A stretch of DNA of 23,041 bases from DIGJ01 sp036658435 (GTDB lineage Bacteria; Bacillota; Clostridia; Lachnospirales; Lachnospiraceae), in the NCBI GenBank assembly GCA_036658435.1, contig JAVXEO010000040.1:1-23041 (forward strand), in the 5' to 3' direction. Below the pieces are notes generated by a model. That model was not told the DNA's origin, searched no databases, and worked only from the letters and a program-made list of their open reading frames with translations. The position numbers were made by a program, and so were the translations under genes. Positions 6,276 through 14,505 of the stretch are shown here, piece by piece. Positions within the stretch are counted from its first letter, which is position 1; each line of letters begins with the position of its first letter.

Positions 6276-7469
6276 ATGAATGTATTAGTTATGAATTGTG
6301 GCAGCTCATCATTAAAATATCAATTAATTAACATGACAAACAAAGATGTTTTGGCAAAGGGACTTTGCGAGCGAATCGGTATTGAAGGCTCAAAACTCAC
6401 TTATTGTGCGGCAGGTAAGGATAAATATGTGGTTGAAAATCCAATGCCGGATCATCATATGGCTGTAAAAATGGTATTGGATGTACTTGTAGATGAAAAA
6501 GTCGGTGTAATCAAGGATGTTAAAGAAATTTCTGCGGTTGGCCACCGGGTACTTCATGGTGGAAAGTACTATAGTGATTCCATTATTGTAAATGAAGATG
6601 TCAAAAAAGTGATTCGTGATTGTTTTGATTTGGGACCACTTCACAATCCAGCCAATTTAATAGGAATTAATGCGTGTGAGGAAGCTATGCCAGGAGTTCC
6701 ACAGGTTGCAGTTTTTGATACGGCATTTCATCAAACCATGCCTCCAAAAGCATATTTATATGCCATTCCCAAAGAATATTATGAAAAATACAGTATTCGA
6801 AGATATGGTTTTCATGGTACAAGCCATAGTTTTGTTTCCAAGAGATTTGTAGAATTTGCGGGATTGGATAAGAATCAATCCAAAGTTGTTGTATGCCACC
6901 TTGGAAATGGTGCCAGTGTATCCGCAGTTGTAAATGGTAAATGTGTGGATACCAGCATGGGATTCACTCCTTTGGAAGGGTTGATTATGGGAACTCGAAG
7001 TGGAGATTTGGATCCTGCCATTTTAGAATACATTGCCAATAAAGAAAACTTAACCATTGGTGAGGTCTTAAATTTATTAAATAAAAAATCAGGTGTACTT
7101 GGTATGTCCGGTGTTTCCAGCGATTTTCGTGATTTGGAAAATGCAGCAAAAGAGGGAAATGTAGATGCACAAAATGCTCAGGAAGCATTTTCCTACCGCG
7201 TTGCAAAATATATTGGTTCTTATGCAGCAGCAATGAACGGTGTAAACGGCATTGTATTTACTGCAGGTGTAGGTGAAAATGATAGCGCTATCCGAGCTAT
7301 GATCTGTGATTATCTTGGATATTTAGGCGTTGAAATCAGCCAGGAAGAGAATAAAGTCCGTGGGGAAGAAAGAAAAATTTCCACGTCGAATTCAAAAGTT
7401 GTGGTTTGCGTAATCCCAACCAATGAAGAATTGGCAATTGCAGAAGAGACCGTGGCATTGCTAAAATAA
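6276..7469 (+). CDS. ackA: Acetate kinase AckA
   Basis: A 397-residue ASKHA-fold kinase that transfers phosphate from acetyl phosphate to ADP, yielding acetate and ATP. Residues known to be important in Methanosarcina AckA occur at the same numbers: Asn7, Arg91, Asp148, His180, Arg241 and Glu384. The signatures MNCGSSSLKY (6-15), RRYGFHGTSH (175-184) and MGTRSGDLDP (238-247) are complete. ATG 6276 follows GAGGG (6262-6266). It forms an operon with pta, 25 bp apart, with no terminator between them. No terminator is evident after the gene either; the next promoter starts 17 bp downstream, so read-through into yceD-rpmF is possible. Confidence 0.97.
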   Translation: MNVLVMNCGSSSLKYQLINMTNKDVLAKGLCERIGIEGSKLTYCAAGKDKYVVENPMPDHHMAVKMVLDVLVDEKVGVIKDVKEISAVGHRVLHGGKYYSDSIIVNEDVKKVIRDCFDLGPLHNPANLIGINACEEAMPGVPQVAVFDTAFHQTMPPKAYLYAIPKEYYEKYSIRRYGFHGTSHSFVSKRFVEFAGLDKNQSKVVVCHLGNGASVSAVVNGKCVDTSMGFTPLEGLIMGTRSGDLDPAILEYIANKENLTIGEVLNLLNKKSGVLGMSGVSSDFRDLENAAKEGNVDAQNAQEAFSYRVAKYIGSYAAAMNGVNGIVFTAGVGENDSAIRAMICDYLGYLGVEISQEENKVRGEERKISTSNSKVVVCVIPTNEELAIAEETVALLK

Positions 7470-7485
7470 GAAATACAAATAGCTA

Positions 7486-7514
7486 TTGACAAAGTAGTAA
7501 TATGTGGATATAAT
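7486..7514 (+). promoter_or_regulatory. Consensus SigA promoter of yceD-rpmF
   Basis: Perfect TTGACA (7486-7491), 17-bp spacer, perfect TATAAT (7509-7514). This is the strongest promoter in the window, as expected for a ribosomal protein operon. Confidence 0.85.
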
Positions 7515-7559
7515 ACTAAGAGTGTGTTTGTGTCCTGTATTATATAGGAGGGTGATTCC

Positions 7560-8087
7560 GTGATAATTTCATTATCAGAGGTCATGTCTGTAAAAAATAA
7601 GATAGAACGCATAGAAGCTCCCTTGGAGTTAAGATGTTTTAAGCTGGATGGAGTGGAATATTCGTTTGCAGAAAAAGGAATGGTTTCTTTTGAGATTGTC
7701 TCAAAAAAAGATCGCCATATTTCTTTCGAAGCCAAGACGAAACTTTCCTTAATCATTCCATGTGGCAGGTGCCTTGATGATGTTAAGATTCCTTTTGACA
7801 TTCAAGTGTCAAAAGACTTGGATTTTAATGAAACTGACGCTGACAGAATCAAGGATTTAGATGAAATAAATTACATTGATGGATATAATCTGGATGTAGA
7901 TTTGCTTATTTATGATGAAATTTTACTGGATTTTCCTTTTCAGGTGTTGTGTAAACCCCATTGCAAAGGAATATGTAAGGTATGTGGTGGAAATCTTAAT
8001 AGGCAGTCCTGTGATTGTGAACAATCTGTAGGTGACCCTAGAATGTCAGTAATCCAAGATATCTTCAAGAATTATAAGGAGGTGTGA
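7560..8087 (+). CDS. yceD: YceD/DUF177 family protein (L32-associated, YlbN)
   Basis: A 175-residue DUF177 protein, the family almost always encoded directly upstream of rpmF and implicated in 23S rRNA or 50S metabolism. It has the conserved CGRCL motif (68-72), an acidic middle and a Cys-rich C-terminal ribbon (C131, C135, C139, C142, C151, C153) followed by the usual DPR motif (159-161). The six C-terminal cysteines suggest metal binding, which is inference. GTG 7560 is chosen because AGGAGGG at 7546-7552 is seven bases upstream. The stop lies three bases before the rpmF ATG, so the genes are tightly linked. Confidence 0.92.
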   Translation: MIISLSEVMSVKNKIERIEAPLELRCFKLDGVEYSFAEKGMVSFEIVSKKDRHISFEAKTKLSLIIPCGRCLDDVKIPFDIQVSKDLDFNETDADRIKDLDEINYIDGYNLDVDLLIYDEILLDFPFQVLCKPHCKGICKVCGGNLNRQSCDCEQSVGDPRMSVIQDIFKNYKEV

Positions 8088-8089
8088 CC

Positions 8090-8269
8090 ATGTCAATCTG
8101 TCCAAAGAATAAATCTTCAAAAGGTAGAAGAGATAAGAGAAGAGCAAACTGGAAAATGACTGCTCCTAACTTAGTTAAGTGCAGCAAATGTGGAGAGTTA
8201 ATGATGCCACATAGAGTTTGCAAAGCTTGTGGATCCTATAATAAAAAAGAAATCATTACAGCTGAATAA
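8090..8269 (+). CDS. rpmF: 50S ribosomal protein L32 (zinc-binding Cys4 form)
   Basis: A 59-residue bL32. It has the basic PKNKSSKGRRDKRRA block (5-19) and a complete zinc ribbon, C31-x2-C34 and C44-x2-C47, so it is the C+ form. The N-terminus MSICPKN differs slightly from the common MAVPKxK. ATG 8090 follows a perfect AAGGAGG (8076-8082) lying inside the end of yceD; a GTG at 8084 is too close to that RBS. The gene is followed ten bases later by a hairpin terminator. Confidence 0.97.
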   Translation: MSICPKNKSSKGRRDKRRANWKMTAPNLVKCSKCGELMMPHRVCKACGSYNKKEIITAE

Positions 8270-8278
8270 TGAAAAACT

Positions 8279-8315
8279 AAGAGCTCTTCGGTGTATCCGT
8301 AAGGCTCTTGTTTTT
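8279..8315 (+). terminator. Rho-independent terminator after rpmF, probably bidirectional
   Basis: Stem AAGAGC (8279-8284) with GCTCTT (8304-8309), extended inside by CGG/CCG pairs, then T5 (8311-8315). An A-run upstream lets it also serve the convergent exonuclease gene on the minus strand. Confidence 0.75.
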
Positions 8316-8326
8316 ATTTACAGGAA

Positions 8327-9445
8327 TTATTTAGTTAAACCATTTAAAAAAAGTAAAAGGTGATGAAGATACTCATGCTGTAAAGAAGGTGAACTTAAAA
8401 AAGAGTCATTTAATTCAAAATAAAAAGGAAAAGATTTATAATCTTCTCGAAAGACAGGTAAAATCAGTTCTTTAAATTGCGGCAGAAATAGCCCTTCTTT
8501 TTTCATATAACAATTGGAAGCCTTTGCTTTTTCGCGAAAGCCCTTATCTACATAAGCAGCCACACTTTTATGAATGGCAGTATCTTCTTTTGGAAGATAA
8601 TAATAGTCTTTATACTCCGAATAAAAATATTTTAGGCAGCCACTATATAATTTTATTTTAAATTGAGCTTCTCTGGAAGAAGCAAGAACCTGAAAAAAAT
8701 CATTAGATAGAAAAAGTTTTTCTGAGACAGGATGCTTTAGCTGGACAGAAATTATAAAGGAATCTTTCCAAAAGCCAGGGGTTTCCAAGTCTTTTTTTAC
8801 AGAGGAAGAAACAATTTCGAATTCTCCAGAAAAGAAGGAACAATAACTCAGTAAATCACAGCAATAAAATAAGCCAAGCAGGTCTTCTTGGTTGTGAAGA
8901 TAAAGAGCATTCAAATAAATATCACAAGGTTTTGACAGAAGGCGATTCTGCATATATTGGGTATAAACTTTAATCAATTCACCTCCGGAATACTTATCTT
9001 TGCGAATAAAATGTACATAAGGCTCTAAGGTTTTTTGCTTGATGTTTTCTAGAGAAAGTAATTTTTTTAAAAAAGAAAGCTGCTTATATAAATCGAGACT
9101 TTGTATGTCATGAAAGGTATCAGGCAGATGGTGCTGGATGCATTTCTTTTGAAGATAGGGAATATCAAATCTACTGCCATTGTAATGAATTAAAAGAGAA
9201 AAGGACGCAACAAAGTTAAAAAAAGAAAGAAGAAGTTCTTTTTCGCTGGAGTAGTCATTGGCAAACCATTGTGTCATCTGCCAATGTTCCTCCTTATAGT
9301 AAAGACAGCCGATTAAGTATACATTTGAAATGTCCGGAGAAAATCCATTTGTTTCAATATCAAAAAAGAGGCAATCCTTATAAGAAAAGAAAGATTGTGC
9401 CGCTTCAGATAATACGAGATTAAAATCAAGATGCTTTATAAGCAT
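8327..9445 (-). CDS. YprB-like RNase H-fold (DEDD) exonuclease
   Basis: A 372-residue protein with an N-terminal 3'-5' exonuclease-type domain (about 22-200). The DEDDh-like residues are visible: FFDIETNG (D29, E31), HYNGSRFDIPYL (N89, D94) and HNQEDLLGL (H184, D188). This matches the YprB ribonuclease H-like family. In Bacillus, YprB is encoded beside the helicase YprA, but no helicase gene is nearby here. The C-terminal half (200-372) has no motif I recognise. The ATG has a GGAAG RBS eight bases upstream and the gene has its own SigA promoter. It converges on rpmF and shares that terminator. The substrate is unknown; nucleic-acid 3'-end trimming is inferred from the fold. Confidence 0.85.
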   Translation of the reverse strand: MLIKHLDFNLVLSEAAQSFFSYKDCLFFDIETNGFSPDISNVYLIGCLYYKEEHWQMTQWFANDYSSEKELLLSFFNFVASFSLLIHYNGSRFDIPYLQKKCIQHHLPDTFHDIQSLDLYKQLSFLKKLLSLENIKQKTLEPYVHFIRKDKYSGGELIKVYTQYMQNRLLSKPCDIYLNALYLHNQEDLLGLFYCCDLLSYCSFFSGEFEIVSSSVKKDLETPGFWKDSFIISVQLKHPVSEKLFLSNDFFQVLASSREAQFKIKLYSGCLKYFYSEYKDYYYLPKEDTAIHKSVAAYVDKGFREKAKASNCYMKKEGLFLPQFKELILPVFREDYKSFPFYFELNDSFLSSPSLQHEYLHHLLLFLNGLTK

Positions 9446-9492
9446 AAAATCACTTCCTTTGTTTTACTGGTATGGGTAAAGATACTAAACTT

Positions 9493-9521
9493 ATTATACG
9501 GGAACAAAAAAATAAGGTCAA
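9493..9521 (-). promoter_or_regulatory. SigA-type promoter of the YprB-like gene
   Basis: Minus-strand TTGACC (complement of 9516-9521), 17-bp spacer, TATAAT (complement of 9493-9498). Predicted leader about 40 nt. Confidence 0.7.
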
Positions 9522-9548
9522 ATGAAAGGTGTAATTTGCAGAAAAATA

Positions 9549-9557
9549 TGTTATAAT
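9549..9557 (+). promoter_or_regulatory. Extended -10 promoter of the CmpB/cls/ruvAB/zapA operon
   Basis: TGTTATAAT, a consensus -10 (9552-9557) with the TGn extension. No good -35 lies 17 bp upstream, which is typical of extended -10 promoters. The predicted start near 9564 is 24 nt before the ATG. Confidence 0.6.
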
Positions 9558-9587
9558 AAAACAAATTTGTGGTTAGGTGGGACGAGC

Positions 9588-10466
9588 ATGTGGAATTTAC
9601 ACATTTTAGGATTTGATTTCTATTTTTTGTTTTATAATTTCTTTTTATATTGTTTTTTTGGATGGATTTATGAAAGTTGTTTGGTATCGTTTCAGAAGAA
9701 AACATGGGTAAACCGTGGATTTTTAAATGGTCCGGTCATCCCTATTTATGGCGCAGGTGCTACCGTTGTTTATGTTTTAATTGCTCCATTTCAGGAGAAT
9801 GCCGTGCTTGTATTTGTGGCAGGAATGATGATAGCTACCCTGATGGAATATGTTACTTCTTACGTAATGGAACAGTTGTTTCATGCAAAATGGTGGGACT
9901 ATAGCAATTATAAATTCAATATAAAGGGCAGAATCTGCTTGGTTGCCTCTTTATTTTGGGGATTTTTATCTATTCTGATGACAGAAATTCTTCAGCCTTT
10001 TATGAGTGGCCTTATTGAGAAGATACCAAGGCAGATTGGAGAAATAGCAGGAATTGTTATTGGAATACTTTTTCTCTCGGACTTAATCGTTACGGTAATT
10101 TATACGATGCAGCTGGATAAAAGACTTTCCGATCTTGCGAAGATTCGTGAAGAACTTACGGATTATTTGGAGACCACCAAGTTATATGAAACGACAGAAG
10201 AGATTCGCAGCCGCTTAGAAGAACTGTCACTGGGAAGCATTTCAGAAAATATAAAAGAACAGTGGGATGCAAAGGTAGCGGCATTGGAAGCAAGATTTGA
10301 AACTAAGGAGGAACTGGAAAATAAGGTAAAAAGCTTTGTATCACGGTATCAGTCAAAGACAGAACTTAGAAATGTGATTCAAAAGCGTATTGTGAAAGCC
10401 TTTCCAACTATGAAATCCACTCGCTCTGAAAAAATAATAGAGGATATAAGAAAGAAGAGAAAATAG
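9588..10466 (+). CDS. CmpB-type integral membrane protein (putative ABC transporter permease, PF06541 family)
   Basis: A 292-residue protein. The N-terminal 170 residues contain about five membrane segments (roughly 8-27, 50-66, 71-92, 113-133, 150-170) and the family motifs GWIYES (25-30), NRGFLNGP (42-49), PIYG (52-55) and WWDYS. Residues 180-292 are a charged cytoplasmic coiled coil. The family is called putative ABC transporter type IV, but no ATPase or substrate protein is encoded nearby, so the transport label is weak. ATG 9588 was chosen over an upstream TTG because the family starts here and AGGTGGG (9575-9581) precedes it. It is two bases upstream of cls, so a membrane-lipid or envelope role is plausible (inference). 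Confidence 0.85.
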   Translation: MWNLHILGFDFYFLFYNFFLYCFFGWIYESCLVSFQKKTWVNRGFLNGPVIPIYGAGATVVYVLIAPFQENAVLVFVAGMMIATLMEYVTSYVMEQLFHAKWWDYSNYKFNIKGRICLVASLFWGFLSILMTEILQPFMSGLIEKIPRQIGEIAGIVIGILFLSDLIVTVIYTMQLDKRLSDLAKIREELTDYLETTKLYETTEEIRSRLEELSLGSISENIKEQWDAKVAALEARFETKEELENKVKSFVSRYQSKTELRNVIQKRIVKAFPTMKSTRSEKIIEDIRKKRK

Positions 10467-10468
10467 AA

Positions 10469-12049
10469 ATGAATAGTGAAAAGCATGAAAACAACGATTT
10501 AAAAGAAGAACTAACTGGGCGGATCAAGAGCTATTTGAGTGGTTTTTTTCGTGTAGTAGTGGTTGGACTGCTGGTTTTAGTCCAATTTCTGGTTCTTGCA
10601 CTGGCACCATTTTTTCTGCGTAATTTCACCGTATATTTTTATGTAGTATTGGAGTTATTGAGTCTTATTGTAATTATTAACCTGGTGAATGACAATCGAA
10701 GTCCCTCTTATAAAATTGCATGGATTACCATTGTGCTAATGCTTCCAATTTCCGGACATGTTATGTATGTGCTTTGGGGAAAGGCAGATTCCAAACGTAA
10801 AATAGAAACCAAAATATTAGCAAAGATGCGTCATGGTGCAAAATATTTGGAAAACAACGAAAGCGTTGAACGGGAGTATGCGCTTTTAAATCCGGCAAAA
10901 TCAAGACTTTCCAGATATATGGTACACGAAGGATTTCCTATTTATAAAAACAACCAGGTAGAATATTTCCCCATGGGAGAAGACGCATTTCAGAGTATTT
11001 TTTTGGAATTGGAGACGGCAAAGCGATTTATACTCATTGATTTTTTCATTGTTGCAGAAGGTGCTATCTGGGATAAATTACATGAGATTCTGCTGCGAAA
11101 GATTAAAGAAGGGGTAGAGGTTAAGTTTTTATATGATGATTTTGGAGCGATGCTTCGTACAGAAAAGCATTTTAAAAGAAAGCTGGAGGCAGAGGGGTTT
11201 GAAGTTCGTGTTATTAACCCTATTCATAAGTATACGGATAAACTGTATATGAATTATCGAAGTCATCAAAAAATTATGGTAATTGATGGAAATACAGGCT
11301 ATACCGGTGGATTTAATATTGCGGATGAATACGCAAATATTATTGAACGTTTTGGAGTATGGAAAGACAATGGAATTCGTCTGGAGGGGGATGGAGTTTG
11401 GGGTCTTACCGTAACATTTTTGCAAATGTGGGAGGTTTGCTCTGAAAACGAGACCATTGATTTTGAACGTTATCGCCCAAACAAAAAGTTTGAATCTTCT
11501 CAGGTATATTGCCATGTACTTGCAGATGGACCTGCAAATAATCCGCGTAATCCAATCGAAAGTATATATAACCAGATGATTTCTTCATCAAGAGAGTATT
11601 TATATATTACAACACCCTACCTTATTATTGAAGATGAAATGAAGAATCATTTGATAGAAGCGGTAAAAAGTGGAGTAGATGTAAGAATTATAACACCTAA
11701 TATTCCGGATAAAAAGAATGTAAAGCTTTTGACAAATTATAACTATGGAAGACTTTTAGAAAATGGGGTTCGTATATTTGAATACACACCCGGATTTATA
11801 CATGCAAAAACAATAATAAATGAAGGATGCGGCATTGTGGGAACCATTAATATGGATTATCGAAGCTTTTATCTGCACTATGAAAATGGGGTATGGATGT
11901 CCAATCGGAAGGTCATTGAGGTAATAAAGCAAGATCTGGAAAAAACATTTGAGGTGTCTCATGAAATGACTTATGAGGAATGGAAAAATCGACCGTTGTC
12001 ATGGAAAATCAGACAGCCATTTTTAAATTTATTTTCTACATTATTATAA
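10469..12049 (+). CDS. cls: Cardiolipin synthase (phospholipase D family)
   Basis: A 526-residue membrane-bound cardiolipin synthase that condenses two phosphatidylglycerols to cardiolipin and glycerol. Two transmembrane helices (about 28-50 and 55-72, with another hydrophobic stretch at 84-103) precede two phospholipase D halves. The first HKD motif is canonical (H266, K268, D273, then GGFN). The second reads HAKTIINE, with H445 and K447 present but Glu452 where Asp is usual, followed by the normal GTINMDYRSF. The His nucleophile and Lys are intact, so activity is likely. ATG 10469 starts two bases after the previous stop. The RBS is weak (AGAGA-like), suggesting coupling to the CmpB gene. 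Confidence 0.94.
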   Translation: MNSEKHENNDLKEELTGRIKSYLSGFFRVVVVGLLVLVQFLVLALAPFFLRNFTVYFYVVLELLSLIVIINLVNDNRSPSYKIAWITIVLMLPISGHVMYVLWGKADSKRKIETKILAKMRHGAKYLENNESVEREYALLNPAKSRLSRYMVHEGFPIYKNNQVEYFPMGEDAFQSIFLELETAKRFILIDFFIVAEGAIWDKLHEILLRKIKEGVEVKFLYDDFGAMLRTEKHFKRKLEAEGFEVRVINPIHKYTDKLYMNYRSHQKIMVIDGNTGYTGGFNIADEYANIIERFGVWKDNGIRLEGDGVWGLTVTFLQMWEVCSENETIDFERYRPNKKFESSQVYCHVLADGPANNPRNPIESIYNQMISSSREYLYITTPYLIIEDEMKNHLIEAVKSGVDVRIITPNIPDKKNVKLLTNYNYGRLLENGVRIFEYTPGFIHAKTIINEGCGIVGTINMDYRSFYLHYENGVWMSNRKVIEVIKQDLEKTFEVSHEMTYEEWKNRPLSWKIRQPFLNLFSTLL

Positions 12050-12068
12050 GGAAAAGGAGAAAACTTCT

Positions 12069-12335
12069 ATGTATACAAGTGTTTGTAAACATTGCAAAAA
12101 AATATTTAAAACACCAATACATACCGTTTGCTGCAATGATTGCAGAGCAGTGGATAAAGATGGATTTGAGGATGTGAAAAAATATTTGGAAGCTTTTCCA
12201 AATAGCAATGCAATGCAAATATCCAATGCGTTGGAGATACCAATAACAACGATTTTGCAATATATTGAGGATGGCTACCTATGGCCGGTAAACGGTTCTT
12301 TTGAAAAATTGTCAGAAGAAAGTCTAAAAAATTGA
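12069..12335 (+). CDS. Small zinc-ribbon/helix protein, YvyF-like (flagellar operon protein TIGR03826-like)
   Basis: An 88-residue protein. The N-terminal ribbon is C6-x2-C9 with C21/C22 and C25, followed by a helical segment (DKDGFEDVKKYLEAFPNS) and a helix-turn-helix-like stretch (48-72, MQISNALEIPITTILQYIEDGYL). The pattern of ribbon, linker helix and a short DNA- or protein-binding helix pair ending in GYL resembles Bacillus YvyF, encoded among flagellar genes next to flgM. Bacillus YvyF is about 140 residues and has a second ribbon that is missing here. No flagellar gene is in the window. RBS GGAG (12056-12059) is nine bases upstream, and ruvA follows 18 bp later. The assignment is by motif resemblance only. 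Confidence 0.7.
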   Translation: MYTSVCKHCKKIFKTPIHTVCCNDCRAVDKDGFEDVKKYLEAFPNSNAMQISNALEIPITTILQYIEDGYLWPVNGSFEKLSEESLKN

Positions 12336-12353
12336 CAGGAGAAAGATAAAATT

Positions 12354-12968
12354 ATGCTGGCATATATAAAAGGTGAATTGGCGGATATAAATAAAGAGGG
12401 AATCGTTATAGAAAATAATGGAATGGGATATGAAATCAGTGTTCCCCAATCGGTTATGAACGAACTGCCTTTGGTTGGAGGCGACATTAAAGTTTATACT
12501 TACCTGTATGTGAGAGAAGACGCATTAAAACTATATGGATTCCTTACACAGGATGATTTATATGTCTTTAAATTATTGATTACGGTAAATGGAATTGGAC
12601 CTAAGGGGGCTCTTGGAATTTTGTCTGCAATTACGCCGGATGATTTGCGCTTTGCCATTTTGGCAGAGGACAAAAAGGCAATTACACAAGCACCGGGAAT
12701 TGGGGAAAAGACAGCGGGGAAACTTATCCTGGAACTAAAAGATAAGTTGAAACTTTCCGATGCATTTGAACTTCGCACTCAGCATGAGGAAGGAAATGGT
12801 GGGGCAGAGAACCCAGAAACCGGTCCAATAAAAGAAGCGGTACAGGCCTTGGTTGCACTGGGATATTCTAGTACGGAGGCGCTGAAGGCTGCCAGAAAAG
12901 TAGATAGAGCAGAGGCTGCAACCGTAGAAGAAATTTTGAAACAGAGTTTGAAATATATTTCGCTATAG
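12354..12968 (+). CDS. ruvA: Holliday junction branch migration protein RuvA
   Basis: A 204-residue RuvA, the tetrameric junction-binding subunit of the RuvAB branch-migration complex. Domain I is an OB fold (1-62, starting MLAYIKGELADI), followed by the tandem helix-hairpin-helix region VNGIGPKGALGIL and APGIGEKTAGKLILELKDKL. A flexible acidic linker near 143-155 leads to the C-terminal RuvB-contact domain (about 158-204). Length is standard. The start is preceded by AGGAGAA with a slightly long 12-base spacing. ruvB follows after 17 bp; ruvC is absent here, as is usual in Firmicutes. Confidence 0.97.
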   Translation: MLAYIKGELADINKEGIVIENNGMGYEISVPQSVMNELPLVGGDIKVYTYLYVREDALKLYGFLTQDDLYVFKLLITVNGIGPKGALGILSAITPDDLRFAILAEDKKAITQAPGIGEKTAGKLILELKDKLKLSDAFELRTQHEEGNGGAENPETGPIKEAVQALVALGYSSTEALKAARKVDRAEAATVEEILKQSLKYISL

Positions 12969-12985
12969 CAAGGCAGGATGAATAA

Positions 12986-13978
12986 ATGGGAAACCGAATC
13001 ATAACAACAGAGGTTATGGAAGAAGATTATAAGATTGAAAACAGCTTAAGACCAAAACTTCTATGTGACTATATTGGACAAAAAAAAGCAAAAGAAAATC
13101 TAAAAATATATATTGAAGCCGCAAAACAAAGAGAAGAGTCTTTGGATCATGTGCTTCTATATGGACCGCCGGGACTTGGAAAAACTACACTGGCAGGAAT
13201 CATTGCGAATGAAATGGATGTAAACTTAAAAATCACATCGGGACCGGCTATTGAAAAACCGGGAGAAATGGCGGCGATTCTTAACAATTTACAAGATGGG
13301 GATATTTTATTTATTGATGAAATTCATAGATTAAATCGTCAGGTGGAAGAGGTACTTTATCCGGCAATGGAAGACTATGCTATTGACATTGTAATTGGAA
13401 AAGGAGCTTCTGCACGTTCCATTCGACTGGATCTTCCTAAATTTACTTTAGTAGGAGCAACGACAAGAGCCGGTATGTTAACGGCACCCCTGCGGGATCG
13501 ATTTGGAGTGGTGCATCGTTTGGAATTTTATACAGTGGAGGAACTTACAGAGATTATCCGTCGTTCCGCTGGGGTGTTTAAGGTAAAAATAGATGATGAA
13601 GGGGCTGAGGAACTTGCAAGACGCTCCAGGGGAACGCCAAGACTTGCAAATCGGCTGTTAAAAAGAGTGCGTGACTTTGCCCAGGTAAAATATGAGGGAG
13701 ATATTACGAAACAAGTAGCTGACTTTGCACTGGATCTGCTGGAAGTTGATAAATTGGGACTGGATAATATTGACCGTGAAATTCTTGTGACCATGATTGA
13801 AAAGTTTGGAGGAGGTCCGGTTGGATTAGATACCATGGCTGCTGCCATTGGAGAAGATGCAGGGACCATTGAAGATGTGTATGAACCCTATTTAATACAA
13901 AATGGACTCTTACAACGTACACCAAGAGGGCGCATGGTTACGGATTTGACATATCAGCATTTAGCCTTGCCAAAATAA
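12986..13978 (+). CDS. ruvB: Holliday junction DNA helicase RuvB
   Basis: A 330-residue AAA+ ATPase motor of RuvAB. Walker A GPPGLGKT (60-67), Walker B with DEIHR (111-115) and the sensor/arginine-finger stretch GATTRAGMLTAPLRDRFG are all present. The C-terminal winged helix is complete through PRGRMVTDLTYQHL. Length is typical (330-345). ATG 12986 has a modest RBS (GGCAGGA). It is in the same operon as ruvA and zapA. Confidence 0.97.
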   Translation: MGNRIITTEVMEEDYKIENSLRPKLLCDYIGQKKAKENLKIYIEAAKQREESLDHVLLYGPPGLGKTTLAGIIANEMDVNLKITSGPAIEKPGEMAAILNNLQDGDILFIDEIHRLNRQVEEVLYPAMEDYAIDIVIGKGASARSIRLDLPKFTLVGATTRAGMLTAPLRDRFGVVHRLEFYTVEELTEIIRRSAGVFKVKIDDEGAEELARRSRGTPRLANRLLKRVRDFAQVKYEGDITKQVADFALDLLEVDKLGLDNIDREILVTMIEKFGGGPVGLDTMAAAIGEDAGTIEDVYEPYLIQNGLLQRTPRGRMVTDLTYQHLALPK

Positions 13979-14022
13979 AGGACTTACAATAGGGTGGAGC
14001 AAATTTATGAGGAGGAGTTTTG

Positions 14023-14436
14023 ATGAAAACAAAGAATGATATAGAGGTTGTGATCAACAATAAAAAATATATGCTAAGTGGATATGAAAGCGATACCTAT
14101 CTGCAGACGGTAGCATCTTACATCAATGGAAAAGCAGAAGAGTATAAAACAATGAATTCTTTTAATAAATTAGAGCAGGATATGCGTACGGTTTTAATTG
14201 AACTAAATATTGCAGATGATTATTTCAAAGCAAAAACCCACGTAACGCAATTAGAAAAAGAAGTAAATAAAAAAAATGAAGAACTCTTTGATATGAAGCA
14301 TGAATTGATTTCTATGCAATCTCGATTAGATTCGATACAGAAAGAACTGCAATCTTTAAAATTTGATAATATTGAGGAACAAAAAAAAGTAGTTAAATTA
14401 GAGACGGAGTTAAATGAACGTAAAAAAAAGAAATAA
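14023..14436 (+). CDS. zapA: Cell division protein ZapA
   Basis: A 137-residue ZapA-like protein that bundles FtsZ filaments at the Z-ring. The N-terminal globular domain (1-65) contains the family pattern VVINNKKYMLSG and the DTYLQTVASYINGK helix. The rest is a long coiled coil (75-135) ending in a Lys-rich tail. ATG 14023 was chosen because GGAGGAG (14011-14017) is five bases upstream. It is the last gene of the operon and is followed at once by a terminator. Confidence 0.9.
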   Translation: MKTKNDIEVVINNKKYMLSGYESDTYLQTVASYINGKAEEYKTMNSFNKLEQDMRTVLIELNIADDYFKAKTHVTQLEKEVNKKNEELFDMKHELISMQSRLDSIQKELQSLKFDNIEEQKKVVKLETELNERKKKK

Positions 14437-14438
14437 AG

Positions 14439-14468
14439 AAAGGGGGATGTTGTGAAACATCCCCTTTT
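14439..14468 (+). terminator. Rho-independent terminator after zapA
   Basis: 13-bp stem, 14439-14451 with 14456-14468 (one G-T wobble), and a GTGA loop. The stem ends in TTTT. It separates zapA from the U32 gene, although some read-through is likely because no strong promoter follows. Confidence 0.75.
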
Positions 14469-14505
14469 ACCGCTAAATTTGACAATATCCCAGGAAAGGA
14501 AAAAA

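Noticed and set aside
14452..14505. GTG start for the U32 gene at 14452
   Set aside because: It lies in the loop of the zapA terminator; ATG 14506 has a good RBS and matches the family N-terminus.
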